A DNA stretch of 20,461 nt from an uncultured Odoribacter sp. (lineage in GTDB: Bacteria; Bacteroidota; Bacteroidia; Bacteroidales; Marinifilaceae): NCBI GenBank assembly GCA_905193145.1, contig CAJJNP010000043.1, positions 1-20,461 of the forward strand. Reading direction: 5' to 3'. The position numbers were made by a program, and so were the translations under genes. Numbering within the stretch: the stretch's first letter is position 1; every line of letters starts with the position of its first letter. Shown here one piece after another: positions 1 through 7,596 of the stretch. The notes beneath the pieces were generated by a model. It was not told where the DNA came from. It saw only the letters and a program-made list of their open reading frames with translations, and ran no database searches.

Positions 1-2
1 AG

Positions 3-1370
3 GGTTTGAAAATTGAAAGTCTGGAAAAAGAGTGGCACAAGCATCCTGTGTTTCACCTTGATTTCAATGGAGTGGATTTTACGGCAGTTGGGGCTTTGCA
101 AATGAAAATAGAGGGTTATCTCTACGATTGGGAAAAAGAATACGGTATTGTTCCCGAAGTGGATTTTAATCAGGCCTCCCGTTTTGAAAAGATTGTCCGT
201 GCCGCTTCAAAGCGTTATGGCCGTCGTGCAGTGGTGTTAGTGGACGAGTATGACAAACCTTTGCTTGATGTATTGGATATGAATCCGGAGGTGTTGTCAG
301 AAAATCGGGAGATGCTTAAAGCCTTTTATTCGGTATTCAAGCTGGCTGATGAATATCTGCAGTTTGTTTTTCTGACGGGAGTTACAAAGTTTTCACAGGT
401 GAGCGTATTCAGCGGTTTCAACCAGCCGAAAGATATCAGCATGATGTCGAAGTACGATGCGTTGTGTGGCATCACGGAGGAAGAGTTGCATCATTATTTT
501 GCCGAGCCTATCCGCACGATGGCGGAGTTTGAAGGTTGCAGTGAGGAGGTGGTGGCTGAACGTTTGAAACAGCGTTATGACGGTTATCATTTCAGTGTCC
601 GGTTGACGGATGTCTACAATCCTTTCAGTGTATTGAACGCATTGGATAGCCAGCGAATCGGGAACTACTGGTTTGCAACGGGGACACCGACTTATTTGAT
701 CCGTTTGTTGAATCATTTTCATGAGGGGATAGACGAGTTGACCGGGAAATATTATACGGAAGATGAGTTTATGAGCTACAAGGCGGACGTGGAATATCCG
801 CTGCCGATGATTTATCAGAGCGGTTATCTGACTATCAAGGAGTATGACAGACGTCGTGAAACATTCTTGCTTGACTTTCCGAACAGTGAGGTGCAGGGCG
901 GTTTTCTGACGATGATAGCTTCCAATTATTTAAAGACCCGCAACGAGCCGTTGAACGTGGCGCAGAGCCTGGCGTTTGCTTTGGAAGATGGGGAATTGGA
1001 AAATTTTCGTCAGTTGCTGACCTCCTTTTTTGCAGATATTCCTTATACGATGCGTCGCAAGAACAGCGAGCGGGAGAGGGAGCGTTATTTTCAGTATACA
1101 TTTTATTTGTTGCTTCGTCTGATGAGTATCTACACGGTGCATACGGAGCGCATTCAAAGTGAGGGTCGGGTGGATTGCATTGTAGAGACACCCCGTGCCG
1201 TCTATATATTTGAGTTTAAATTGGATGGAAGTGCAGAGGACGCTTTGGCGCAGATAGAGAAGAAAGGTTATGCCCGTCCTTATCAGGTAGGAAACAGGCA
1301 GGTGTATTGTATCGGAGTCAGTTTTTCTTCACAGACCGGAACGATAGAGGAATGGGATGTAAAAGAGTAG
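3..1370 (+). CDS. AAA-ATPase-like / PD-(D/E)XK nuclease-family protein, 5'-truncated by window edge
   Basis: The reading frame is open from the left edge, so the true start lies outside the window; the TTG at 6 is not a real start. The first visible residues (GLKIESLEKEW) match an internal stretch near residue 71 of the complete paralogue at 16188-17741, so about 70 N-terminal residues, including the Walker A region, are missing. What remains shows a Walker B-like VVLVDEYDKPLL, the LTGVTKFS motif, and a C-terminal PD-(D/E)XK-type core with GRVD followed by EFKLDG. Family members combine an AAA-like ATPase domain with a nuclease-fold domain and are abundant as paralogues in Bacteroidales; their biological role is not established. 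GC is higher than in the genes that follow (31 of 60 bases at 1021-1080). It converges on the remnant at 1375-1440. Confidence 0.88.
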   Translation, partial: GLKIESLEKEWHKHPVFHLDFNGVDFTAVGALQMKIEGYLYDWEKEYGIVPEVDFNQASRFEKIVRAASKRYGRRAVVLVDEYDKPLLDVLDMNPEVLSENREMLKAFYSVFKLADEYLQFVFLTGVTKFSQVSVFSGFNQPKDISMMSKYDALCGITEEELHHYFAEPIRTMAEFEGCSEEVVAERLKQRYDGYHFSVRLTDVYNPFSVLNALDSQRIGNYWFATGTPTYLIRLLNHFHEGIDELTGKYYTEDEFMSYKADVEYPLPMIYQSGYLTIKEYDRRRETFLLDFPNSEVQGGFLTMIASNYLKTRNEPLNVAQSLAFALEDGELENFRQLLTSFFADIPYTMRRKNSERERERYFQYTFYLLLRLMSIYTVHTERIQSEGRVDCIVETPRAVYIFEFKLDGSAEDALAQIEKKGYARPYQVGNRQVYCIGVSFSSQTGTIEEWDVKE

Positions 1371-1374
1371 TAGC

Positions 1375-1440
1375 TTATTGCTCAAAACTTCTGGTTTTGG
1401 GGCTAATGTTGGCTTTTATTTTATAGACTTTTCGAAAATC
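1375..1440 (-). pseudogene. C-terminal remnant of a second nuclease-family copy
   Basis: Read on the minus strand, this stretch gives DFRKVYKIKANISPKTRSFE then Q and a stop at 1375-1377. It aligns without gaps to the C-terminus of the complete paralogue at 16188-17741 (DPRKVYKIGANFCAKTRNLE then QWIVE). At DNA level 1377-1435 matches 16202-16260 at 49 of 59 positions. It ends four codons earlier than the intact gene, and similarity fades past about 1440, where the sigma-factor promoter begins. It is therefore a decayed gene end, not a functional gene, pointing at the 3' end of the gene finishing at 1370. Confidence 0.8.
1377..1435. repeat. Left copy of 59-bp direct repeat
   Basis: Same-orientation partner of 16202-16260, with 49 of 59 bases identical by hand alignment, including an uninterrupted identical run of 19 bases at its right end (1417-1435). 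The two copies bracket the whole block from the sigma factor to the fucosidase. The sequence derives from the 3' end of a nuclease-family gene. Confidence 0.8.
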
Positions 1441-1470
1441 TAGTAGAAACAATTGATTCTTTTGTTGTTT

Positions 1471-1502
1471 TTTGCAATAATGTAAGAATCATTGTATCTT
1501 TG
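1471..1502 (+). promoter_or_regulatory. Bacteroidota housekeeping-type promoter for the sigma-factor gene
   Basis: A TTTGC element at 1471-1475 and a TATCTTTG element at 1495-1502 are separated by 19 bases. This matches the Bacteroidetes primary-sigma consensus (TTTG, about 19-21 bases, TAnnTTTG). Transcription would start near 1507-1510, which excludes the TTG at 1509 as a start codon and supports the ATG at 1548. It lies immediately next to the nuclease remnant, so the locus appears to begin here. Confidence 0.72.
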
Positions 1503-1547
1503 TAATATTTGAAGATTAATGTGTCATTTAGTCTAAAAGACATATTC

Positions 1548-2090
1548 ATGAAATTTTTTGAGAAGGAGAAATATTTTGAAAAGATATATTCTGATTATTA
1601 CCAGCGTCTTTGTTTTTATGCATATAAATATATAGATGATTTTGCAGAAGCAGAGGATGTTGTTCAAAATATTTATGTCAAGTTATGGGAAAAAGTTGAT
1701 TTAGGATTTGAGAATGAATATGCCCTTTTGTCTTATTTGTATTCGGCTGTTTATCGGGCCTGTTTGAACAAAGTGGAATTGGAACAAATTCATATACGGC
1801 ATAATAAATGTATTGAGCAAAGTTTGAAAGAGCAGGAATTAACGGGTTATGAAGCCGATGGTGTAGAAAACGAGGTCTTGTGGACTATATTGCAGGCTGT
1901 AGATTCTCTGCCGACAGAATGTAAGAAGATTTTCAAATTAAGTTATTTCGAAGGATTGGAGATTGCTAAGATTGCAGAATTATTGCATATATCGGATAAT
2001 ACAGTGAAGAGGCAACGAGCACGGGGTAAGAAAATACTGCAAGAGCGATTGAAAAATCTTTATCCAATATTAGCAATTATTTTTCCCTAA
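1548..2090 (+). CDS. ECF-type RNA polymerase sigma factor (FecI-like)
   Basis: This 180-residue protein has the two conserved ECF sigma regions. Region 2 spans about residues 9-75 (DYYQRLCFYAYKY, then AEDVVQNIYVKLWE at 35-48, which binds core polymerase and the -10 element). Region 4 spans about 121-170 (LPTECKKIFKLSYFEG, followed by a helix-turn-helix IAKIAELLHISDNTVKRQ that reads the -35 element). Length and motifs fit the Bacteroides-expansion ECF family paired with FecR anti-sigma factors. The ATG at 1548 places region 2 close to the N-terminus as is usual and lies about 40 bases after the predicted transcription start. It probably directs transcription of the SusC operon when released by the anti-sigma factor at 2901-4055; that partnership is inferred from gene order. 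Confidence 0.93.
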   Translation: MKFFEKEKYFEKIYSDYYQRLCFYAYKYIDDFAEAEDVVQNIYVKLWEKVDLGFENEYALLSYLYSAVYRACLNKVELEQIHIRHNKCIEQSLKEQELTGYEADGVENEVLWTILQAVDSLPTECKKIFKLSYFEGLEIAKIAELLHISDNTVKRQRARGKKILQERLKNLYPILAIIFP

Positions 2091-2229
2091 AAAAGTAATC
2101 TTTGTCATTTTTCTCTTTGAGAGAGTGTTGAAATATGCATTAAAAAGCATAAAACATTATTGATGTTTCTAAAAATATTTTTTAATATTGTATTGACATG
2201 CCTTTGTTTAATCTTAAATTGATTTTATT

Positions 2230-2251
2230 ATGAAAAAAACGTATTTTAACT
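2230..2251 (+). other. A7 tract that breaks the natural start of the small lipoprotein gene
   Basis: An ATG at 2230 is followed by seven A residues (2233-2239). As written, this start gives a 26-codon dead-end peptide (MKKTYFNYGFSNN...). With six A residues it would read MKKRILTMGLAIMLFVAC and run into the downstream frame, giving a textbook lipoprotein signal peptide with basic N-terminus, hydrophobic core and Cys. The tract is a candidate site for slippage, phase variation, a true frameshift mutation or a sequencing error. Confidence 0.65.
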
Positions 2252-2695
2252 ATGGGTTTAGCAATAATGTTATTTGTTGCTTGTACGGAAGAATTGAATA
2301 TTTCTTCTAGTGCTGAGAAGAAAATCGTTTTTATGGATGATCAATTGTTGTTGAGTGATATGGAACGAGAAACGCATTTTGTAGATTCAGCGCTTCAAGC
2401 TGCTAAAAATACTGTAGAGCCAGGCACGCAGGATAACTCGAGAGTACTTTCTTTGCATAGTCGAGAGCAGGTGATAAAATTCTTTAAATATATGAATGCA
2501 GCAGCTGAAAGTGATGGGAAATGGTTGTTTGTTTTTTGGGATAAATCATCTGAAAAAATTGTAGATTTGTATGGTCGTGAAAAAGATAAATCAATTTATA
2601 TAGATTTAGGGATAGCGGAATTTGAAAGTAAGTTGAAGAAAGGAGATATTGATTTTAAATTGATACAGGCAGACAGTAAAATTGTTGTAGATTGA
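2252..2695 (+). CDS. Small lipoprotein of unknown function between sigma and anti-sigma genes
   Basis: I do not recognise this protein. In the open frame it starts at the ATG at 2252 (MGLAIMLFVACTEEL), giving 147 residues with a lipoprotein-type Cys at residue 11 but no basic residues before the hydrophobic stretch. The better signal peptide begins at 2230, one base out of frame (see the A7 tract). The mature part is charged and soluble, with segments such as DMERETHFVDSALQAAKNT and a C-terminal FESKLKKGDIDFKLIQAD; no transmembrane segment or catalytic motif is evident. It lies 161 bases after the sigma gene and before the terminator at 2747-2790, so it is probably co-transcribed with the sigma factor. 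A regulatory or envelope-sensing role is possible from position alone. Confidence 0.62.
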   Translation: MGLAIMLFVACTEELNISSSAEKKIVFMDDQLLLSDMERETHFVDSALQAAKNTVEPGTQDNSRVLSLHSREQVIKFFKYMNAAAESDGKWLFVFWDKSSEKIVDLYGREKDKSIYIDLGIAEFESKLKKGDIDFKLIQADSKIVVD

Positions 2696-2746
2696 TATTT
2701 TCGATTCTGTTATAGAGTCGGGGTGCTATAAAATTTTTGTAAATGG

Positions 2747-2790
2747 AAAAATACGGGATTCAAAAAAAGAGTTCCGTATTTTTATTTTAT
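2747..2790 (+). terminator. Strong rho-independent terminator after the sigma/lipoprotein unit
   Basis: Arms 2747-2761 and 2769-2783 form 15 consecutive pairs (two of them G-T) around a seven-A loop, followed by ATTTTAT. Because both outer arm ends are A/T runs, the U-tract overlaps the stem base. It should separate the sigma/lipoprotein transcript from the anti-sigma gene. Confidence 0.85.
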
Positions 2791-2900
2791 ATCATGATGG
2801 CATTTTTCTTTTGTTTATTTGGTGCAATGCATTAATTTTTTTTGAATCCGTTGTATCCTTTTTTCATGTTTATCTGTTTTATAATAAAGAAAACGATAAT

Positions 2901-4055
2901 ATGAATAACGACGAAAGAATAAATAATATTAGTCATCGCATTATTGATTATATGCGAGGTGATTTGTCTCTGGAGGAAGAGAGAGTATTAATGGAATGGA
3001 GAAAAGAGTCGGAGAACAATGAACGTATCTTCCAGAGATTGGTTAAATTATCTTTTGATGGTAAGTTGAGTCTGCGCTATGAACGTGCAAAGCAGGCTGG
3101 GGATTGGAAACGTTTTCGTCGAAAATTAGGTCTAAGAAAAAAAGTAGCATTATACCGTTTGCTTCCCTATGTTGCAGCTGTTGTTATAGTAATATTTTCG
3201 GGTTATTATCTGTTTTGGAAGGGGGAATCGTCAAAGCAGACCTTGTCTGGCTTGACAACTATTTCTCCTGGTGATTCCAAAGCTGTTTTGAAATTGGCAG
3301 ATGGAGAAGTGGTTTATCTTGGTTGTGAAAAGCAAGAGAATGTTGAGGTATTAAATGATTATGGTATTTGTGAAACGGATTCATTGCTGACATATCAGGC
3401 TGCAACTCCAAGGATGGAATATCATACATTGGAAATTCCTTATGGAGGGGAGTATACTTTGGAATTGTCTGATGGTAGTCGGGTATGGATAAATTCAGGT
3501 TCGGTTTTGAAATTCCCGGTTCAATTTGCAGAAAATGAACGGAGAGTATTTCTTTTGGAAGGTGAGGCATATTTTGAAGTTATGCGCGATGAGCAACGAC
3601 CATTTTATGTGAGTGCGCCGCAAATGACTGTTAATGTGTTAGGAACGGGATTCAATATTTCGTCTTATTCAGATGCATTAAAAAGTCATGTTACCTTGGC
3701 TCATGGCTCTGTTGAAGTATTAAAGGATGAATGTCAGGTGGTTTTAAAGCCGGATGAACAATGGGTATTATATGATACAGGAAAATTTGATGTGAAGGCT
3801 GTTGATGCGGAACGTGTATGTGCTTGGAGAAACGGTACTTTATATTTTGAAAAAATGCCTTTGGAGGAGTTGGTTGAAAGTTTGTCTCGTTGGTATGATT
3901 GTACATTCTTTTTTACCTCGGATTCGTTAAAACAATTGACGTTTTCAGGTGCTTTTCATAAATATAATGACATAGAATACATCCTTTCAATTTTGGAGGC
4001 AACAACAAATATTAAAATGAATATAAATGGAAAAACAGTAGTAATCAGTAATTAA
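2901..4055 (+). CDS. FecR-family anti-sigma factor
   Basis: A 384-residue inner-membrane protein. Residues 1-80 form the cytoplasmic sigma-binding part (ISHRIIDYMRGDLSLEEE, typical of Bacteroides FecR proteins). One transmembrane helix follows at about 87-106 (LLPYVAAVVIVIFSGYYLFW). The periplasmic FecR domain lies around 200-300 (LELSDGSRVWINSGSVLKFP and GEAYFEV), and a DUF4974-like C-terminal domain around 310-384 (FEKMPLEELVESLSRWYDC). The ATG at 2901 gives the normal short N-terminus; an upstream in-frame extension would add an implausible hydrophobic leader. Its periplasmic part should touch the STN domain of the SusC protein encoded next and transmit occupancy to the sigma factor at 1548-2090. 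No convincing promoter was found upstream, although the preceding terminator requires one. Confidence 0.93.
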   Translation: MNNDERINNISHRIIDYMRGDLSLEEERVLMEWRKESENNERIFQRLVKLSFDGKLSLRYERAKQAGDWKRFRRKLGLRKKVALYRLLPYVAAVVIVIFSGYYLFWKGESSKQTLSGLTTISPGDSKAVLKLADGEVVYLGCEKQENVEVLNDYGICETDSLLTYQAATPRMEYHTLEIPYGGEYTLELSDGSRVWINSGSVLKFPVQFAENERRVFLLEGEAYFEVMRDEQRPFYVSAPQMTVNVLGTGFNISSYSDALKSHVTLAHGSVEVLKDECQVVLKPDEQWVLYDTGKFDVKAVDAERVCAWRNGTLYFEKMPLEELVESLSRWYDCTFFFTSDSLKQLTFSGAFHKYNDIEYILSILEATTNIKMNINGKTVVISN

Positions 4056-4064
4056 TCAAAAAAA

Positions 4065-4106
4065 CAGAATGTATTGACCGTACATTCTGGCAGGCTTAAA
4101 AAAGCC
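4065..4106 (+). promoter_or_regulatory. Tandem hairpins between anti-sigma and SusC genes
   Basis: Two inverted repeats lie in the 82-base gap. CAGAATGTA at 4065-4073 pairs perfectly with TACATTCTG at 4081-4089 around a seven-base loop. GGCTT at 4093-4097 pairs with AAGCC at 4102-4106 around four A residues. Neither is followed by a T-run, so a simple terminator is unlikely. The position directly before SusC suggests an attenuator, an mRNA stability element or an operator near the ECF-dependent promoter; which one is not visible. Confidence 0.5.
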
Positions 4107-4137
4107 ATTATGTTTCACTTACAAAACTTACAGACTT

Positions 4138-7100
4138 ATGCAAAAAAAACGAGAATGGTTGTCTGTTAGAGGAAAAAACAGACTACAAAAATTATTTCGG
4201 ATTATGAAATTGACATTTTTTTTGTGTGTGTTCTTTGTTGGATCTTTACAGGCAGCTGTCAATGCTCAGCATCGTTTGACAATGAAATTGGGCGAAGTTA
4301 AGCTAGAACAGTTGTTTGATGAAATTCAAAAGCAGACACACAAAATAGTAGTTTACAACAATGAGCGGGTGTCTTCGAATTCTTGGGTTGTGGCGAATTA
4401 TGACAATACGCTATTGGAAGAGATTTTGGATGAAGCTTTACGAGGAACGGGGTTGAGCTATAAATTGATGGACGACTATATCGTGCTTGTTCCCCAAACA
4501 GAAAAATCAAAAGCCACTCCTCAACAAGTGGAGGAAACAACTATCAAAGGTACTGTTGTTGATGAAAATAATAGTCCTTTGCCGGGGGTTACCGTTATTT
4601 TAAAAGGGACAGCGTTAGGAACAGCTACGGATGTTAATGGTAAATTTTCTTTGAAGGTTCCGAAAATGAATGATTTGACACTTGTGTTTTCTTTTATCGG
4701 TATGGAAACGCAGGAGGTGAAACCTGGAAATCAGAAGGATTTAAAAGTGAAAATGGTACTTGCAAAAGAAAACTTGGAGGAGGTGGTTGTTACTGGTATT
4801 TTTGAACGTAAAGCAGAAAGTTTTACAGGTTCTACTGTTTCAATGAAGGGGGATGATTTAAAGAAAGTAGGTAATCAGAATGTATTTCAAAGTTTAAAGA
4901 GTCTGGACCCTTCATTGATGATTTTTGATAATATGGAATTTGGGTCCGATCCGAATAAGAATCCAAAAATGACATTGCGAGGAGCTTCTTCAATTGAAGT
5001 TGGTGGTGTCGCAGATGAAGTCGATCTGAAAGGTACTTATGCAAACGATCCCAATTCGCCTTTGTTTATATTGGATGGTTTTGAAGCGACTGTGCAGAAA
5101 ATTATGGATTTGGATATGGATAGGGTTGCTTCATTGACTATTCTGAAAGATGCTTCAGCTAAAGCTATTTATGGTTCTAAGGCTGCTAATGGTGTGATTG
5201 TAATTGAAACAATCCGTTCTACTACCGGTGATTTACGGGTGACATATACAGGTAATATAAATGTTGAGGCTCCGGATTTAAGTTCGTATAATCTGACGAA
5301 TGCCGCACAAAAATTGGAGCTGGAAAAAGATTTTGGCTTATATGACAGTGACCGAAATTATATGCCTGATGACATGAAGTTGAAGCAGCAGTATTACCAG
5401 AAACATACGGCTGTTGTAGCAGGAGTGAACACGGACTGGATGGCAAAGCCTTTGCGGAATGCCTTGGGACATAAACATTCTTTGACGGTGGAATTAGGAA
5501 GTCAGGATTTGCAGGTGTTGGCATCATTCTCTTATAATAATGTTGCAGGTGTAATGAAAGGATCTTCGCGTGATACTTATGACGGCACTATACAATTGTC
5601 TTATCGTCATAAGAAATTTAATTTCCGAAATATTTTAAATGTGGTTTCTAATGTTGCGCAAGATTCTCCTTATGGCGCATTCAGTGAATATGCATTGATG
5701 AATCCTTATTATTCTCCCTATGATGCTCATGGATTGTTGGTAAAGAATGCTGCGTTGTCTGTAGATGGTTTGGAATTGAAGGATGGTGAGTTCGTGGCTA
5801 ATCCTTTGTATAATTCCAGTTTGAACACTAAGATTGAGGAACGTTATTTGGATGTTACGAATAATTTATATGTGGAGTGGGCTATCCTGCAAGGTTTGAA
5901 GGCTACTTGGCGATTTGGTATTACGGAAAAGAGAACCAGTGCGGATGAAGTATACCCATCCAATCATTTGAAATTTGTTAAGTATACCGGTGAAGATTTC
6001 TTTAGAAAAGGTTCTTACCAAGTAAATAATGGGCACTTGAAAAAATTGTCAGGAGACTTGAATATACGTTATTCAACTGCAATTAAAGACAGACACTTTA
6101 TCTTTGCTAACGTGGGCTTTAATTTAGCTGACGAGACATACGAAGAAGTTGTTCATAAGGCAGAAGGATTTCCCAATGATCGAATGACTGATATTATTTT
6201 TGCACGTCAATATTTGGAGGAGTCCAAACCGGATGGAAGGGAGTCAACCATTCGCGATATCGGTGTATTGGGTGTATTGAACTATACATTTGACAATAAA
6301 TATCTGTTGGATTTTTCATATCGTGCTAATGCTTCTTCCCAATTCGGAAAAAACAGCCGTTGGGGTAGTTTCTGGAGTGTGGGGGCCGGATGGAACATTC
6401 ATAAGGAGTCATTTGTTAACGAAGAGATATTCACGAATTTGAAATTGCGTGGTTCTTTGGGGTATACCGGAAGTCAAAGTCAGGCAGCATATGATGCAAT
6501 GGCTACTTATAAATATTTTATGGACAGAACTTATACCGGTTATTTGGGAGGTTATTTGAAGGGTATGAAAAATGATGATTTGAAGTGGCAGAAGAAAATG
6601 GATTATAATGCGGGTATTGATATTAATTTGAAACGTCGTTATTCGATTACTTTTGATTTATATCGTTCTGTAACGGAGAATACGTTGATCAGTTTGACTT
6701 TACCTCCTTCTGTCGGTTTTTCTTCGGTGCGGGAGAATGTTGGAACTGTTATCAATACCGGATTTGATATTCGTACCTCTTTTACCTTGTTGCAGAATAT
6801 AAGAGAACGTTCTTATTTGACATTGACAGCCAATATCTCAAGAAACAAGAATCGTCTGGATAAATTATCTGATGCAATGTTGGCTTATAATGAAAGTCAG
6901 ATGAGTGCTGCCGGAGCGAATACAAACAGTACACCTGTCCAAATGTATTATGATGGTGTCTCTATGGATGCTATCTGGGGCATGAAATCATTGGGTATAG
7001 ATCCTCGTAACGGTCGTGAAATTTATGTGAGAAAGGACGGGACACCGACATATAATTATAGCGGTTCCGAACAGGTTGTGTTGGGAGATGCTATGCCAAA

Positions 7101-7584
7101 ATTTCAAGGTACTGCCGGCTTGAGCTTTGAGTGGAAGGGAATAGGTGGAAATTTATCATTCCGTTTCCAGTATGGAGCCCAAATGTATAATTCTACTTTG
7201 ATTGATAAAGTGGAAAATGCGGATTTAACTAAAAATGTTGATATTCGTCTATATGATGGTGTTTGGAGACCTGGAGATGAAGGGAAGGTAAAACCTTATA
7301 AATCATTAGGAAAGGTGTGGATTTCAGAACGTGGAGAGTATGAGCAGTTGAAAACGAATCCTACGTCACGATTTGTACAGGATCGTAACGAGTTGGCATT
7401 GTCGAATTTAAGTTTGTATTATGATTTTTATCGTTGCAAATTCTTGAAAACCTGCGGAATGGAACGTTTGAAATTATCATTCTATATGAATGATGTATTT
7501 ACTTTGTCTTCGATAGAGGTGGAACGTGGAACTGCGTATCCGTTTGCGCGTAATTTTAATTTTTCGTTGTCTGTAACTTTTTAA
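4138..7584 (+). CDS. SusC/RagA-family TonB-dependent outer-membrane transporter with STN domain
   Basis: A 1148-residue outer-membrane importer. A long signal peptide ends near residue 44 (VGSLQAAVNAQ). Then come an STN signalling domain at about 50-118 (LEQLFDEIQKQTHKIVVYNN), a CarboxypepD_reg-like domain at about 135-210 (IKGTVVDENNSPLPGVTVIL), a TonB-box-like EEVVVTG at 214-220, a plug domain (LFILDGF; LTILKDASAKAIYGSKAANG) and the beta-barrel ending in aromatic FNFSLSVTF. The STN domain is the hallmark of transporters that signal to FecR/FecI-type regulators, in line with the upstream genes. Together with SusD it should bind and import an oligomeric nutrient. The ATG at 4138 is preferred; an internal ATG at 4204 would also leave a signal peptide. 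SusD follows after 12 bases. Confidence 0.95.
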   Translation: MQKKREWLSVRGKNRLQKLFRIMKLTFFLCVFFVGSLQAAVNAQHRLTMKLGEVKLEQLFDEIQKQTHKIVVYNNERVSSNSWVVANYDNTLLEEILDEALRGTGLSYKLMDDYIVLVPQTEKSKATPQQVEETTIKGTVVDENNSPLPGVTVILKGTALGTATDVNGKFSLKVPKMNDLTLVFSFIGMETQEVKPGNQKDLKVKMVLAKENLEEVVVTGIFERKAESFTGSTVSMKGDDLKKVGNQNVFQSLKSLDPSLMIFDNMEFGSDPNKNPKMTLRGASSIEVGGVADEVDLKGTYANDPNSPLFILDGFEATVQKIMDLDMDRVASLTILKDASAKAIYGSKAANGVIVIETIRSTTGDLRVTYTGNINVEAPDLSSYNLTNAAQKLELEKDFGLYDSDRNYMPDDMKLKQQYYQKHTAVVAGVNTDWMAKPLRNALGHKHSLTVELGSQDLQVLASFSYNNVAGVMKGSSRDTYDGTIQLSYRHKKFNFRNILNVVSNVAQDSPYGAFSEYALMNPYYSPYDAHGLLVKNAALSVDGLELKDGEFVANPLYNSSLNTKIEERYLDVTNNLYVEWAILQGLKATWRFGITEKRTSADEVYPSNHLKFVKYTGEDFFRKGSYQVNNGHLKKLSGDLNIRYSTAIKDRHFIFANVGFNLADETYEEVVHKAEGFPNDRMTDIIFARQYLEESKPDGRESTIRDIGVLGVLNYTFDNKYLLDFSYRANASSQFGKNSRWGSFWSVGAGWNIHKESFVNEEIFTNLKLRGSLGYTGSQSQAAYDAMATYKYFMDRTYTGYLGGYLKGMKNDDLKWQKKMDYNAGIDINLKRRYSITFDLYRSVTENTLISLTLPPSVGFSSVRENVGTVINTGFDIRTSFTLLQNIRERSYLTLTANISRNKNRLDKLSDAMLAYNESQMSAAGANTNSTPVQMYYDGVSMDAIWGMKSLGIDPRNGREIYVRKDGTPTYNYSGSEQVVLGDAMPKFQGTAGLSFEWKGIGGNLSFRFQYGAQMYNSTLIDKVENADLTKNVDIRLYDGVWRPGDEGKVKPYKSLGKVWISERGEYEQLKTNPTSRFVQDRNELALSNLSLYYDFYRCKFLKTCGMERLKLSFYMNDVFTLSSIEVERGTAYPFARNFNFSLSVTF

Positions 7585-7596
7585 TTGAGAAGGATT

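Noticed and set aside
1509..1547. TTG at 1509 as start of the sigma-factor gene
   Set aside because: It coincides with the predicted transcription start of the promoter at 1471-1502, and the ATG at 1548 gives the usual short N-terminus before region 2.
2112..2151. Small hairpins after the sigma gene (2112-2124 and 2134-2151)
   Set aside because: The stems are only five pairs, AT-rich and without a clear T-tract; chance structure is likely in such sequence.
2199..2206. TGCCTTTG as a -7 element for the small lipoprotein gene
   Set aside because: One mismatch in the key TA pair and no -33 element at the right distance.
2811..2900. In-frame N-terminal extension of the anti-sigma gene
   Set aside because: It would add a hydrophobic, aromatic leader unlike FecR proteins; from 2901 the protein starts like its family.
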